Source of the DNA: Ciborinia camelliae
Lineage: Eukaryota > Ascomycota > Leotiomycetes > Helotiales > Sclerotiniaceae
DNA length: 64,000 bases
NCBI GenBank assembly: GCA_025890175.1
Contig: JANPYM010000017.1
Location: 542,659-606,658, forward strand
Reading direction: 5' to 3'
A model generated the notes under the pieces. The model worked only from the letters and a program-made list of their open reading frames with translations, ran no database searches and was not told the origin of the DNA. The position numbers and the translations under genes are program-made. Below are positions 11,118 to 24,344 of the stretch, piece after piece; position 1 is the stretch's first letter, and each line of letters opens with the position of its first letter.

Positions 11118-12763
11118 TAGCGCCCTATCTCAAGCTTAAATAGCATACAAGGTTCAATCTTAGTTATACAGTAATTTCAAATAACATCACACAACTTGCA
11201 CCTTCACGTGATCTACCTTTTCAACATATTATATCGTACATATAAGGGAGTGATTTTATTATTTGTGTAAATATCACCCAATACTAACTAACTAATATTT
11301 GTCAAGATATACTGAAATAGAGATTTAAAAAATTAAATCATATTTATTAAAGCAAAAAAACATTTAAAACTCTATTTTATCAATTGGATAGCATCTCATG
11401 CTTCCAAAACATTGCAATTCATAAACAGAACATTCCAATCACGCGTCTAGTAATAGAAATATATCAATATATAACCGATGATTCAAAGTGCCAATTTGCT
11501 TTCTCCGAGTACTATAGGTAGGTACTCAGCGGTGGGCCACGTTTGTTTGTTCACTGATCATCTTTATTATTGCTAGTCAAGCCGAGCAATCGCGTTTGTG
11601 CAACTTCTTCTGCGCATCCATGGTGGCTTTCTAATGGCTCTCTCGCAGTACCGAATTCCAGGCGTTGATCTTTAATGCGCAGCAAGCTTGTTATTGACGA
11701 GAGCTTTGAGATTGACTACGATTGGTTGGGTTGTGGTTTTCTCAAGATCTTCTGGAGTGGTGATGGAATCTTGGGTAATTGGATATCAGTATAAGTTATT
11801 GCGACTGTAGATGTGTGAGGTTTCTTTTTGTTTGATTGATTGGTTATTCTTTTACATTTTGTTGGGATAGATAGATAGATTTTCTCAGACCGGGTCGGGT
11901 CGGGATACCATGTAGGTAGATCATCTGGGTTCGATATGGTCATTTAATATAAAGATGGCGATATTTGAGAATCGTCTGCGCAATAATCTCTCTTATTCTT
12001 TAATGCTATTCCTGTGAGTATTCGAAAGATCGGGTTTCTATGAATCTCTAATCTATCTTTGGGGCAAAATGATATGCCCCATTATGTATTATAAACTCGA
12101 ATCCTGCTTCGTACTATCGTGCCTTCTAGTTACAGTACTGACCTTATTCGAATCTTAGACTTCTAAACAATTTAGATTGTGGGTGGCCCCGAACTTGGGA
12201 CTACACTACCTAGTTTCCGATTAGACGATTAGATGAGAGTCCCTGGAAGTTTGGCCGGGGAAAGGAAAGTATATCTAGTCTGGTATATTGGTGGGATCAC
12301 TTGATTTGGGGACGGAGATAAGAAACTGGTTGGGAGGTGTGCACTGTAATATATATCAGAAAACTACCTCAAATTCCTTTCTAATAGTTCAGATGTAATG
12401 ATATCTTGTTGGTTAAACATAATAAGGTGAAGGCTCTCATTATATTGTCGGATATTGTTCAATGTAAATGAGCTTAAGGCAGTGGGAGTATGTCGACAAA
12501 GGTGAAGGGAAGTCGGTCGGTTTATTTCTAATATTGCTTAACTTTTAGCTATAGTACTTATACATCAACTTGATATTACTCATAATCAATGTTCACTGGC
12601 GCCGAAAACTTCAAAACATATCCATCTGTGCTTATTTTATTTGCGTGACTAAGCTTGGAAGACAATCTTTTTGCTGCAGGAGATGTGCAATATACTTCAA
12701 ACAGGTTCTATAGGCTCTCGTAATGATGTCATACAACAGTATTTAGAGCATTGATAGCTGGTA

Positions 12764-12963
12764 CTGTTGGTATCACCATGGAGTGGTGAAGACGGAATAG
12801 TACTATACTAGTATCGTATTGTATTTCGGCTTGTTTTCTAAACTACACTATAGGTTGAACTCTTGCGTATATATACGTACCACTAGCTCATGCGCTACTA
12901 CTATACATACTAGTACATGCGCTAGTTGTACAGCACCCATATATCACATGATTATCCCAACAG
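12764..12963. mobile_element. MITE-like dispersed repeat, copy 1
   Basis: About 200 bp sharing an ordered set of blocks with 47104..47323: TGTTGGTATCACCATG, GGTGAAG.CGGAATAG, TATTGTATTTCGGCT, GCGTACCACTAGC-like, GCACCC and ATGATTATCCC. The ends here are short imperfect inverted repeats, CTGTTGGTAT and ATCCCAACAG. A direct GTA triplet flanks both sides (12761-12763 and 12964-12966). There is no coding capacity. It is probably a non-autonomous DNA transposon; many differences from copy 2 look like transitions. Confidence 0.65.
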
Positions 12964-13483
12964 GTACTTAAATGCTCAAGTTGCTGCCAAAGTGACTGGT
13001 GCTGCATTCCGAAAAAAATCTCAAAGAATAGCTTAAGAGATATGTAATCTAGTAAATATGAATTTGGAGGTTAAGACCACTTCTAGCATGATTTAAGGCT
13101 ATTTTGTGTAACACAAAGCTAAATTCGCGTAAATACTTTTGTCTGAATAGGATCCAATTTTTGAGATATACAACAAACTCTTTTTGGGGTATATTAACTT
13201 GAATATATTTTTATCCTAGCTTCAAGAAGGGAAAGACTATTTAACGAAGTTGGGAACATAAAACGTTCAAAGTGTTGGCTAACTTGGCTTGAGGTTTCAT
13301 TTGTACGATACCAGCGGCATTGAAGAAAAGGCCGCAGAGAATCGAATCTGACGAGAAGTGATCTTCATACCGTTCGCTCATACCCAAATACTTATTATCG
13401 CAGTCAGAAATCACATGCACATACATCGACCATTCCGGGCATTTCTACCAAATAGATGCGGGTAGTTCGTGTTATGGGGCAGG

Positions 13484-14005
13484 GTGGTCGACCAGTCAGC
13501 TAGCCGACGTCGTTATATCCCGGTTGGCAGCCAACTAATCAGCTGGGATAGTCGTTTTTCCCCTTAATTTTGGAGTTATTATTGTTTATAAATTTTGTGA
13601 TTTTGAATGGTAATTGATACTAAGAAATAGTATTAGAAAAAAGCAAAATCAAAATATCTTTCGAAGAATTCGCGTTAAAAAATAAAATAGTAATTGTGGT
13701 ATTTTCACTGTTTTTTTCCAGTACCAAAAATCCATTTACAATAATTAACTGCTAGCAACTAATGTGACGGAGACCCCGGTTTTCCTACCACCACTGACAC
13801 ATAGGTCATTCGTGGGGCAGTTGTTACTTTTCTTATTTGACGCCTAGTGCCTTATCATTTGTGTGGGTATAGCATGTGTTCCTCACTTGCAGACTCTAAG
13901 TAGTCAGTTAGACGTCCTCTACACACATTTGGTCACAATAAACAAGTAAGCTGGAAATATAAAGTTAACTGATAGCTTGCGTGCTGGGAGCCAGTGGTCA
14001 ACCAC
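13484..14005. repeat. Possible inverted-repeat-bounded element
   Basis: The arm GTGGTCGACCAGT at 13484-13496 matches the reverse complement of AGTGGTCAACCAC at 13993-14005 at 11 of 13 positions, about 520 bp apart. Each arm is itself partly palindromic, which weakens the case. The interior is non-coding and partly very AT-rich. Low confidence as a transposon remnant. Confidence 0.3.
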
Positions 14006-15927
14006 TCGGTTGTGGAGAATGATTTCGTATTATTTAACTTGAGACTAGCAACGAGCGAAGGCTTTGAAGTTACCGAAATCATCTACATTGAAGCTATCCA
14101 ACGCCAGAGTCGCCTTAGGAGGTATCTGTCTACGATTAGACTCAGGCTCAATAGCCTCTGGAGAATGGGATCTTGGTCCCCGGGGGCATATTATACTGAG
14201 TATTCTTATTTCATTTGAGCCAGCACTCGGGATGAAATAAGATAGCGGCAATACGGATTAGATAGTCCATCTCCGATGTTTTATAACTATCTTTTGAACT
14301 GCGCAGGCAGTATTTGGGCTTTCGATGAGTAGTACTCACGTATTGTTTGGAAATGTTAATGCCACCTGCTCTCAACTTCCAGTCTTGAAACAGCATAGAT
14401 TCTTTCATGTAAACCAGAGCTTCTGCAGACCACCAAATATTCTCCAAATATTATTGTCAATTCGGAGTTTAGAAAAGAAGAAATTCGACTTCAAATCACT
14501 TTCAAGTTAATGAAGTCTAAGGATTTCCATAGCAACCCTTATGCCTTTTTGATGTCAAACTTTGCCTATCTGATCAGACGCAAACTTTCAAACATCTTTT
14601 TTTTGAAGAGAATCACAAGAAGCGATTAGTGACGGAATCTTGATCATATTTCAGACAGAAAACGAAGCCTATTCTGGGATTAGACTCTCAAGGTCTTGAA
14701 ACAAGCCTAAAGTTCTCAAGTTTAGCCGAGAAATATAGATATTTTCACCCCTTAGTAACTATAAAACACAACCCTTCAACTTAAATTTTCTCAAAATTCA
14801 CTACCTATCTTCTGGTGACATCAACTGAAACCAACTTGATCATCCAGTAAGTCTTACTCATCTTATAATACTATTTGCAATCGATGATCCAAAGTAGGTC
14901 ATACAATAAGGTCTACTCCACATATATTGTAGCATTACCTACCTACGTAAAGTCTAGAGTAATACTATGCATTCACATCTTGTATATTTTAATGATAGCT
15001 TCTGCTCCCACCTAGAACATCAAATCTGTGGTTGAAAACCTACGGATAATCCTCTGAATATGAGAGATTATAGTCCAAAATATTGAGTTTAGATTTGAAT
15101 ACTTATTAGGCATATTTGTCTGAGCATGACAGATTTGAGTTAATGGTATTGAATTTAGACTGTAGCGTTTAGATACAATCGCCTGGATCTTGAATTTTGT
15201 CGTCTAAAATATAGAATCGTGACTCGAATGTTTAGGTACATTTGTTCGAGTGTCGAATACTATAGTCTAACATCATCAATCATACCTCGAACAATTATTA
15301 ATAACAGTCTTTAGTGTACGAGGCTATAGTCTAAGATATTGAATTCAGATTCAAAAATTCCGTTGCCCTTGTTTGAGTATTAGGCGTTGTAATCTAGAAT
15401 ATTCAACCATGACTCATATATTCATGATATTCGTCTAATAAATGTAAGATGATTAGGATTGATACTGGGATTCATAACTCAAATATTAAAAGTACTATTA
15501 TTCAATCATGAATTTCAATTTAATTTCACTCAAGTCCAGTTTTTTTACTTGTGTTCATCTAGAACATTTAGCCCCGGTGAGCCTTGGTACTTGAAAACAA
15601 TGTCATCGTTACTCCCAGCAAGCTTGCACATCCCACTACCTGTGACCTTATTAGTACTCTGAAAGATTATGAAATAACGGTGCAATTGATCATTTATGGG
15701 AGTCTCGAACGAGGTCATATATCTCAATTAAATCAATCACCATACTCAAAGCAGTCTTAAAAGGCGCAATTTAATTCAGTGCTCATCAAAACATCATAAT
15801 AAAAACCAATTCCACACAGAAACAGTCCCCCAGTCCACATAAATACTCCAAACAGAATGAACTGGTAATATTCATCATCATCCTACCTCCATTTTTAGCC
15901 CAATGTCTGATATCCAAGAAGATGACT

Positions 15928-16834
15928 TCAGCCAGAAGCACTAGTGAAAATTGAGCTAACCTTTCGCGCGATGGGGGTACTTCTAGAACTTTTAGACTCT
16001 GCGGTTTCATTTAAATGTCCATATGTATCTATAGTGTATGTCCTGATCTCTGCTGCTTTAAACTTTTGCCAAACGGGTGTGATTGTATGAGAGACTACAT
16101 CAAATATGTTAGTTTTGGTCGCATAATCGATGAGTCATAGGATATAACTTACATGGCAGTAAATGTTTCATCAAAGACCCATGAGAGATCACTACAATAT
16201 GTATATCGTCCTGAACAATTGTCCGCAGAGGCCACCCCACAGTCCGCACCGCAGGACCCTGTATATAAACCCCCTTCCAAATTCCTCCCCCTTTACGTAT
16301 AATCTTTACAATCTCCAAAAGCTCCTTCCGAACCATCTCCGCACGCTGTTTGGTACGGATGACACTATTCATTGGCGGAATAACAGGCGACAAAGCTGTG
16401 AAATCCACTCCTTTATGATTATACTCATTCGCCAACTCGGTAACTTCCTGGCGAACATTGCATAGATACGCACCGCTTTCCCTCAAGTCATCATAGGCGA
16501 CGATTTGAGGTTGTGAAGCAATGCTCCCATCGTTGGTAATGGGGAAGACGTGGAGCGCAGTCTCGACAGTGCGAGCCGAAGGAGATGTAAGGACGATATT
16601 GGGGACGGGACAGCGTTCGACCATTTGCTCCCGAGCAGATTTGGCTTGCTCCGTACCCTCGTCGGTGAGGAAGGGATCCGGGATGGCATAGGATTGGAGG
16701 TTGATTTGCCCATAGGAGTGTCCGAGGTTATGGTACGCTTCTCCATGTCGCATGAGGTGTATAAATACTTTGGCTTCAAGGGCGGGTTTTCTTTTAGGGG
16801 CGAAGCATTGTGTGATACACGCGCATAGTCCCAT
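15928..16834 (-). CDS. Histidine phosphatase (phosphoglycerate mutase-like) family protein
   Basis: Two exons (16834..16153, 16094..15928) give 282 aa. The catalytic RHG motif is at residues 29-31 in HLMRHGEAYHN and the second histidine is in VVISHGS (about 218), both hallmarks of branch-1/2 histidine phosphatases. The 58-nt intron has a GTAAGT donor, and splicing extends the protein with FSHTITPVWQKFKA. The N-terminus MGLCACITQC carries Gly2 and three early cysteines, a pattern for N-myristoylation with palmitoylation, so the enzyme may sit on a membrane; that is inference. Relatives act as broad phosphatases or on small phospho-metabolites, and the substrate cannot be told. It is isolated between two 5-kb gene-poor spacers. 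Confidence 0.85.
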
Positions 16835-17140
16835 TTTAGACTAGAATTCGAAGGTATCTGTTCGTTTGAATGCTCTAAGACTTCGGGAAAACAATTAGAA
16901 GCTCGATATGTATGACTAGATGCTGTAATTTGAGGAGTTAGCATGGTTGATCGCTACCTAGGTAGTGCTTTATGATACTCAAAGACCTAAAAACAATTAC
17001 AAAGAGTTTCCAAAGCATGGAGCCATGCAGTAGAATAAGTAGTACATAGAAAAGAGGGCTGCAGATCAGAAAATACTTACCGATGAAAACCAGGGAGCTT
17101 TCCAGCCCAGATAGCTCCTTGAAATCGAAGGTTGAGCGGA

Positions 17141-17443
17141 AGTGGCGATAAATATGATAGGATTCAAGCTAAAGAACGAGCGGAAGTGCTAGAACTAGCG
17201 ACAAGGAAGCCTATTAGTTAAGGCTGGCACCGTTATAAACTCGCGCGAAGTCGATTTGGAGGAGTAGCTGGTTGGATCGAAGTTATATGACGTCCAAAAG
17301 TGGCGATAGATAGAGCTTAAGTTTGAGAGCGAGCCCAAAAAGCCAGAACTGGCGGTAGAAAAGCCAGCAGTTGTAGTTGGATCTGTTTTAGACTCGCACA
17401 GAGCTGATTTGGAGGAGGTGAACTAGTTCGAATGGAAGATATA
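17141..17443. repeat. Degenerate tandem duplication, about 150-bp units
   Basis: Two neighbouring blocks, about 17141-17288 and 17299-17443, share order and sequence: AGTGGCGATA at each start, then GAGCG, AGAACT.GCG, AAGCC, a TCGC-containing stretch and GATTTGGAGGAG toward the end. They are clearly diverged and non-coding in all frames. Confidence 0.6.
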
Positions 17444-20400
17444 GAGGGACAGTAATATAGTGCGATTTGACGCGAAAGAGGGCTGTTTCCGGCGCTGCGA
17501 GAGAGATAAGGGCAACTTAGAAGTATTTAGATGGCTAGAACCTCAAAGAATCAAAAAAGAGATGATTCAGAGTAATTATGCAATATGATTCAATCGTAAA
17601 TCGGCAACGCCGGGGAAAAATCGGTTTTGAAGTATTCAGATACCTGCTTGGGAGGTGATTCATTCTCGTTGAATCTCCTAGGCGACGGCAAGTTGAAATC
17701 AAGCGAATACAGCAATAATTGAATACAGAAGATGAGTAAACAACAACAACAACAATTCAACTATTGCCACCGAGTTCTATGGAAAGTATCGTAGCATCCT
17801 TCTACCCGCATCGATTATCTCAATTAGCAGCTTCGCACACTCTCCCAGACTCGCGGCTATCAATTAGCTACAAAATTATACAAGGAGGAGCTCGAGCTCG
17901 AGCACGTCGCAAAGGCATTATGGTATGCGATCTATGAAGTCAGCATATGCGGGAGCATGCTGACTCTGTATCCATGGGTGAAAGATCTGCTGTAGGTTGA
18001 CTGAAAGGCCAAAATAGGTACTCACAGCAACTTCTAGATCTGGGTTATTTATCTTTAACGAGACTATACACTTCAAGCACAAAACAATCTATGATGCCTT
18101 AGCAGTTAAACTTATTCAAAATCGTTTACTTGGCAGCCATACGGCACCTTGTACACCCACTGAGCGGACCAGCAACATCTCAAGCATCGACCACTCTCCC
18201 ATCTGACTTACAAAGACCCAGAGCTTGGAGTTTTTGTGGCGAAGCCAGCCTCTTGATGACTCCGTAAACTGCTGGTGCGCGTTCAAGCAAATTTGGACGT
18301 TAGAAAATGCAAGGGGAAGACTAATCTTACACGAAAATCCCAGGAAACTTCTTCAAGTCGACCTTCTCCATTTCCTACTGCTAATAGATGGTCGTCATAT
18401 TCCATGACCTCTATTTCAGGTCTCTACAGCCGCTCGGAATAATCTAACCGTCAATCCCTATTACAACCCGGAATCATGCAATTTCAAAGCTTGTGATTGA
18501 TAATAAACTACATCTTCCAACATATATAGATCGATTAGTATCTACGTACATATTAGCTGCATGCATATCAACAAGATTGCTTGCGCAAACGCCCAGAGCC
18601 AAGAACATTACTGTCTCGTACTTATTGGGAGCATCGATCACAACAATGGCAGCAAAAAATTCACCACACTCTACCCCTTCCCTGACTTGGCCCAGGTTTG
18701 GCATATATTTGCTGTTCTTAAACTTCAATATAGACAAGGCTGCGGACAAGGTATTTATCTGGAACCACCCTTACTAAGTTACCACATATCCATTTAGGGA
18801 CATTTCCGGTACAAAATTTCCCCAGTTCTTCTGTTGTACTCGAGTATAGCTATTATTATCTTTTGGAACTTCCACCCAAGCTCGTTACTGTAATACCTCA
18901 AGGCTGATTAGTCGATATAGATCATCGACCTACTCTTCGCCATCAAACGACTGACAGCTACTGCACAACTTATTTATTGCGAGCAAAAAGTCAAGCTGGA
19001 TTAGCAAAATTGATATTACGTACTATGGGGGCCGAGTTAGCCATGATCAGCGATGCATGATCATAGGCTACTATTGGGCTTGAATAACTGCTAGGTTCCA
19101 GTTCATTGATTGGAAAAGACCAAGATATTCATCGTGAGAGTAGGAACAAGAGTCTGTCTGTCAAGCTGATACATCGATCCACGACAAACCATACTCCAAA
19201 ACATATAAGCTCAACTTAACTTCCTGGCGGTAAGCACTTGATGTTCGATATTGAACAAGGCTAATCTGATACGTCTTTTCCAATTATAGCCATTTCTTCC
19301 GTTAGCCACGAAGTATAGCAAGCATCATATATCAGAGGGCGATGCCCTTAAGTCGAAGACAAAGTCAGAAAAATCAGCAGTCAATTGCAATAGACCAAGA
19401 GCATAGAAACGAAGTGAGGATTTACAAAGGATGCTGTAGCAAGTATCATCGTGAGCTAACGGCAAACTCTAATATGGAAACTATGAAGCAGATCAACTGG
19501 ACACTGTTTGTTTACTTTGACCACCTCCATCCATTATGAGTATGACGTGGCTCGAAAGCTGTCTCTCTCACTAATAAGTTAAGGGATTTCAAACTCGCAC
19601 CGAATCTGGTTGAGCCTCACATACGCAAGATTGAGAAGAAGAACCTGCGCAAAGGCATGTGCAGCTAATGCCTTCTTAGGCTCTCTTCTCTCCCCGACAC
19701 TCGACATATAATAAAGCAAGGAAGGGCAAAGTCAACAAGAGATGAACTCAGAGGTTAGGCAAATATGAAAGAGAGAAGTGGAGGGATTACGAAACTGTGC
19801 ATATTACCTATCGAACGGTACTACCTCAAAGGAGAAACGTCATGAGCGCTAGAATAATAATTCATTAGAATGCTATAGTGGATGCTGTGATTCTACGATT
19901 TGGATTGGATTTTACCATGCATATAATATACACATGTTTGTCTGCAATGAGGATGAATGCAAAGAATAAGAAGAGAATAAGTGGAGTATAGATGTCGAGG
20001 AGTGCATCTTTCCAAATCTTGGGCATATTATATTGTACAAATACAAAGAGGAACACTCTTTGAACAAAACAAGGTCCATAATCAAATTTATTCCGAGAGA
20101 CACTATGTAGAGTGTCAGAATCGATTAGAACTATTGGTGGAGGATAATATACTATCCATCACCGAGGAAACAATTTTTTAGATAGAACTTTTAAAAATCA
20201 ATGAACGAATCAACGACCATAAAGCTTATAGTTCTCTTAGCCCCCAAGATGCCCATGATGACAATAGTAGGTAGTGACAGAATAAACACCATGCAAGAAG
20301 AGATTGATCCGACACTATAGGGACTTCCTTCTAAGAGCACCAGCATCTTTGATCTCATCTCTCCAGAAAATAAACATTCTCCCCTTTACAATTCGAATAA

Positions 20401-21619
20401 ATATCAACAGTGCATTTTCAGACAATGAGTCACTCCACCAAACAACTTCAGACGACTATATCATTGTATACAAGCCAGGAGGAGAAAGGACCCCGGACTA
20501 TTTGTTTTTTGTTCCTGCTTAAACCCTGAGAGGTGTCATTGACTACCTAGGTAGGTACCTACCAAAGGATAGCCTAGAGTAGATGATGATGCATGAGTGA
20601 AGAGCTTAAGCAAGACAGAAACATGAGTGAGCAGAATTCAATGTTAAAGAAAATGCAAAAGGGCAGGGCAGAATACTGGTAACCTGGAAGAGACTCGAGA
20701 GTTGGTGCTGGCAAAAATGAAAACAAATAAATTTCAACAACAATAACAACAATTACAACAACAACAACAATAGAGTGAATCAAGAAGACCAGCAAAATGG
20801 AGGACCTGATAACCTCCATATTTCTACGCATATTATTCAATTCCGCACCCGACCCAGAGATCGCGCAAGATAATAGATAGATACTGCTGTTTGATAAGTT
20901 CGATGCCCAATTGAGCCCCACATCAGAATCATATAAGTATAGAAAATTCCTTCCCATAAAGAAAGGGAGAGCGAAGCGATCGATCGAGCGAGTACGAGTA
21001 CTGTAGCCAATCAAATCGGACACATATTTTTGCAGTCCAACAACGCATTAGATTATGCGACAGTAAGATTATCAGAACAGAACAGAACAAAATTCAAACC
21101 CCGCGCATCCAATCCAATGCGCTCTCTGTTTACAATTTAACATCTTTGTGTGCCAAAAAAAATGAAAATAAAATAAAAATGCTAGTTCAAACTCCTGGTC
21201 CGGTCCTCGCTTTGGTATGATATACATACATAGGTAGGTAGTTCGAAAGCCCAAAAAAAAGAATCCTTCACCACACAAATTAGACCTGACCTGACCTGAC
21301 CCTACCTTGCCTTACCTTTAAGTCAGTATTAGAAACACAACCCAAGTGATCAACTAGATTCAAACAAAAAACAAAAACATCCCCTTATCAATTGAGTTGA
21401 GCTAGCTACTACTACCTAGGTATGGTATGCACTTATGCACTTATGCCCTATATGTGAGAAGTGAGGGAGGGCAAAGTTGACAGACTAACTTATTAGTAAC
21501 TTATAAGGTAAGATAAGATAAGGTTTAACTCAAGGTGCCCTGGAGCCATTTAGAGATCTAAAGCAGGCACGCTATATATAATACGGATATACCTTTATAA
21601 TTATATATTCTGCCACGAG

Positions 21620-21826
<207 letters not shown>

Positions 21827-22207
21827 TTCTCTCGAGCAATCTTGTCATGAGCATGCCATCATAAGCATGCCATAATATTTGACAAATACAATAGGGAACA
21901 CCAGGCAGCACGGGAAAGAAAGTGTCAATTCCCGCGTTTTCGCTGCTGCATATTATTATTTTTCGAGTCACAAGAATCGCGCATGCTATTGAGAGAGACA
22001 GGGTACCTGGAGGGTATTGCTCCTATAATACGTAGGCTACCTAGGGACCTATAGATGAATGATAGAAATCAATTAGACACCATATTTGGTATTGCTAACC
22101 AATCCATACTACCGACCTTACCTCAAGCCATCACCTATACATGTGCTGAGACGAGGATCCTCATCTCATCTCATTAAGATCCGGATTTCTCCCAAGATTA
22201 ACATGCC

Positions 22208-24344
22208 TCACTTCTTAGCCTTCAACTTCGCCTTCATCAAGGCTCTCTCAAGCAAGCCTTCTTGGCCCGCCAACTTGGCCAAAATCGGCCGGATCATACT
22301 GCCCTCGCAATCATCCACCTCCATTACATTCCCAACTCTTCTCTCCAACGTGTCATCCCCTTCACTCCTCTTCCTAAAATGGATCCCTGCCGTAATAGTC
22401 GCACAGTTATACTGACTCTCCGCAGCTCTCATCTGACAAATTTCCTGCGTTGCACAAGTACCCGTGCAAGTGGGTACATTATATCCTCGAGTTTTTCGCG
22501 CGATGTATTGGTTGAATGCCGTGGCATTGTTTTCGAAGACCGTGGTGAGATTGTGCCAGAAGGCGGGGGTTAATTCTGCTGTTGCCGAGGTGAGAGGTGG
22601 GGTTACTAATGGGCCGTAAGAGGCTTTAGCGGAGTAGTAGGGTTCCCAGACCGGTGCAGATTGGGTGGAGGAAGTGAGGGAGATGTTGGCGATGTAGGTT
22701 GTAAAGTCGAGGATCCCGTAGGTGACGGGGTCGACAGAGTAGACGCGGAAGGCGGGATACCCGGAGGTGGGCGTCATGGATGGGATGATGTAGGATACTT
22801 CGAGGGCGTTGGCTGCAGTTTGAGCTTTATAGTTACTGTATGTGATTTGGAATTGGTCGCGGTGAGTATGGCCTAGTCTTGTTAGTGAGAAATGAATGTG
22901 GAAATAGATGAAACTCACCGAAGAAGAGTGCGGCAATAGTAGCCGAATATCGTTGAGTGATTTGGTTGAAATAGTTTGAGCCGTCGTGAAATGTATCACT
23001 GGATCCCAGGGGCATATGTCCAATAATATAGACTCTTTGACCAGCAGTCTCAGCAGCTTGAAGTTCAGTGACCAACCATGCCAACTGCCCAGAAGGATCT
23101 GTTTCCATGGTAGCCTCGTAGAGCCAATAGTTGGATTTGTAGTAGAGGTTAGTATTGATAGATATAATTCGCAAGTTTCCTCCTGGTAAGAGTGTCGAGT
23201 AGGCACCATAGTCATCGGCTGAGGAGGCAGCCGTAGAGCCAATAAAGGGTATCCAAGCGGCAGAAAGAGTATCATATAACCATTGAGAACCCAAAGTAGT
23301 AGAAACTGCTTTTGGAGGGAAAGAGTTGACTGGTGCCGATTCATGGTTTCCGGTGGTTGCAAATACATTTGTTAGACCCGACATTCGAGAATAAGCATCG
23401 TTTATATTCACAACATTGCTAGTCGTGTTGACGAGCCAGACAGCGCCTTCAACGATGTCACCTGTGAAGAGTGTCGCTGTGGCATCTGGAGCAATTGTCT
23501 TTATAGCTGCGTACATACTCTCTTCCAAGCTGACAGGAGCATCGCATTTATAATTGCCGTATTCACCCGCTGGATTGTCGTTGTTGCCAGGCGCATCTGC
23601 AGAGGTATATGGCCTACAGCAGATGGGCTTCGTGCAGTCGGTATTCGCTCCAACCTCATATTCATGATCCACGTGAATGTCGCTGAAATGTACAAACTTG
23701 AGAGGTGTCTTGCCGCTCACGGCTGGACGCTGGGTGGCGGGTTTGGCACTTGGAAATGGGACCGTATATGAGGTAAGAGCAGGAAAGTCACACAACCCAA
23801 AGAACGTTATGCAGAACAACTGGGAAGTATGCGATCCTATCGTCATTTTTCTCAAGTCATGTGCAATGATTGGTCCTTCGAGGCCAATTGCTCCCGCGCA
23901 AACATCTGTGTCCTCGGCCTAAACGAGTGATCTTACATTAGCAAGAAAGGGCATTGGAAAACAGAGGGGATTCGACTCACTCCAGACAAATCGCAGATTT
24001 CAGTCAAAACACTGACAAAATTGTCATTTCCTAAATGTGCGACAGCTTTAAGCAGTACCAGTATCGCCTTGTTAATGTATTAGCTTTTGCCTGACATGAT
24101 AAGACATCCCCTAAAGCTTGAGTAGAGACCTCTTCAAGATTCTCAATTAAGAAAAACGAAAAGAAAGCGGTGGCTACATGTAGATTAGGGGTACTGGGTT
24201 ACTTACATCACATGCATCGCAAGTAGCCGCTGACTCGATAGCATTCCATATATCGCTTCCCAGACTATCTTTGACCAATTCAGCAGCAGTAGAAAACGAA
24301 AATATTGCCGAAAAACACAGGTATAGGATTGACAGAAACTTCAT
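22208..24344 (-). CDS. Secreted acid sphingomyelinase-like phosphodiesterase
   Basis: Four exons (24344..24207, 24067..23981, 23918..22919, 22872..22208) give 629 aa. MKFLSILYLCFSAIFSFSTA is a signal peptide. A saposin-B-like region follows (about 41-125), with paired cysteines in TCDACD, EICDL, DVCAG, LFC and GLCDFP. The metallophosphoesterase core has SDIHVD (D155, H157), TGDIVEG, TGNHES, GHMPLG and GHTHRDQ, that is, all metal-binding blocks of the acid sphingomyelinase family. Family reaction: hydrolysis of sphingomyelin-type phosphodiesters outside the cell or in the vacuole; fungal members may act on other phosphodiesters. Many Asn-X-Ser/Thr sequons are present. Intron 1 ends in AAG; the only nearby CAG/AAG alternative (at CAGGCAAAAG) leads to a stop. 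The C-terminal 30 residues are basic (ALMKAKLKAKK). Confidence 0.9.

Larger units (their letters stand above)
10955..15927. other. 5-kb gene-poor AT-rich spacer
   Basis: No credible gene on either strand; open frames are below 80 codons. It holds a GC-rich hairpin island at 11067-11117, a MITE-like repeat at 12764-12963, a possible inverted-repeat element at 13484-14005, and AT-rich stretches with many TATA-like runs. Nonsense-rich sequence and AT bias would fit old, RIP-mutated repeat DNA, but I cannot measure the dinucleotide indices by eye. Confidence 0.6.

Noticed and set aside
20574..21023. 149-codon minus-strand frame with a valine-rich stretch
   Set aside because: The valine run comes from an AAC repeat; no domain, start context or splice support.
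22208..24344. Secondary-metabolite or toxin cluster around S41 protease and P450-like gene
   Set aside because: The two are 46 kb apart with housekeeping genes between; no synthase, methyltransferase or transporter is present.
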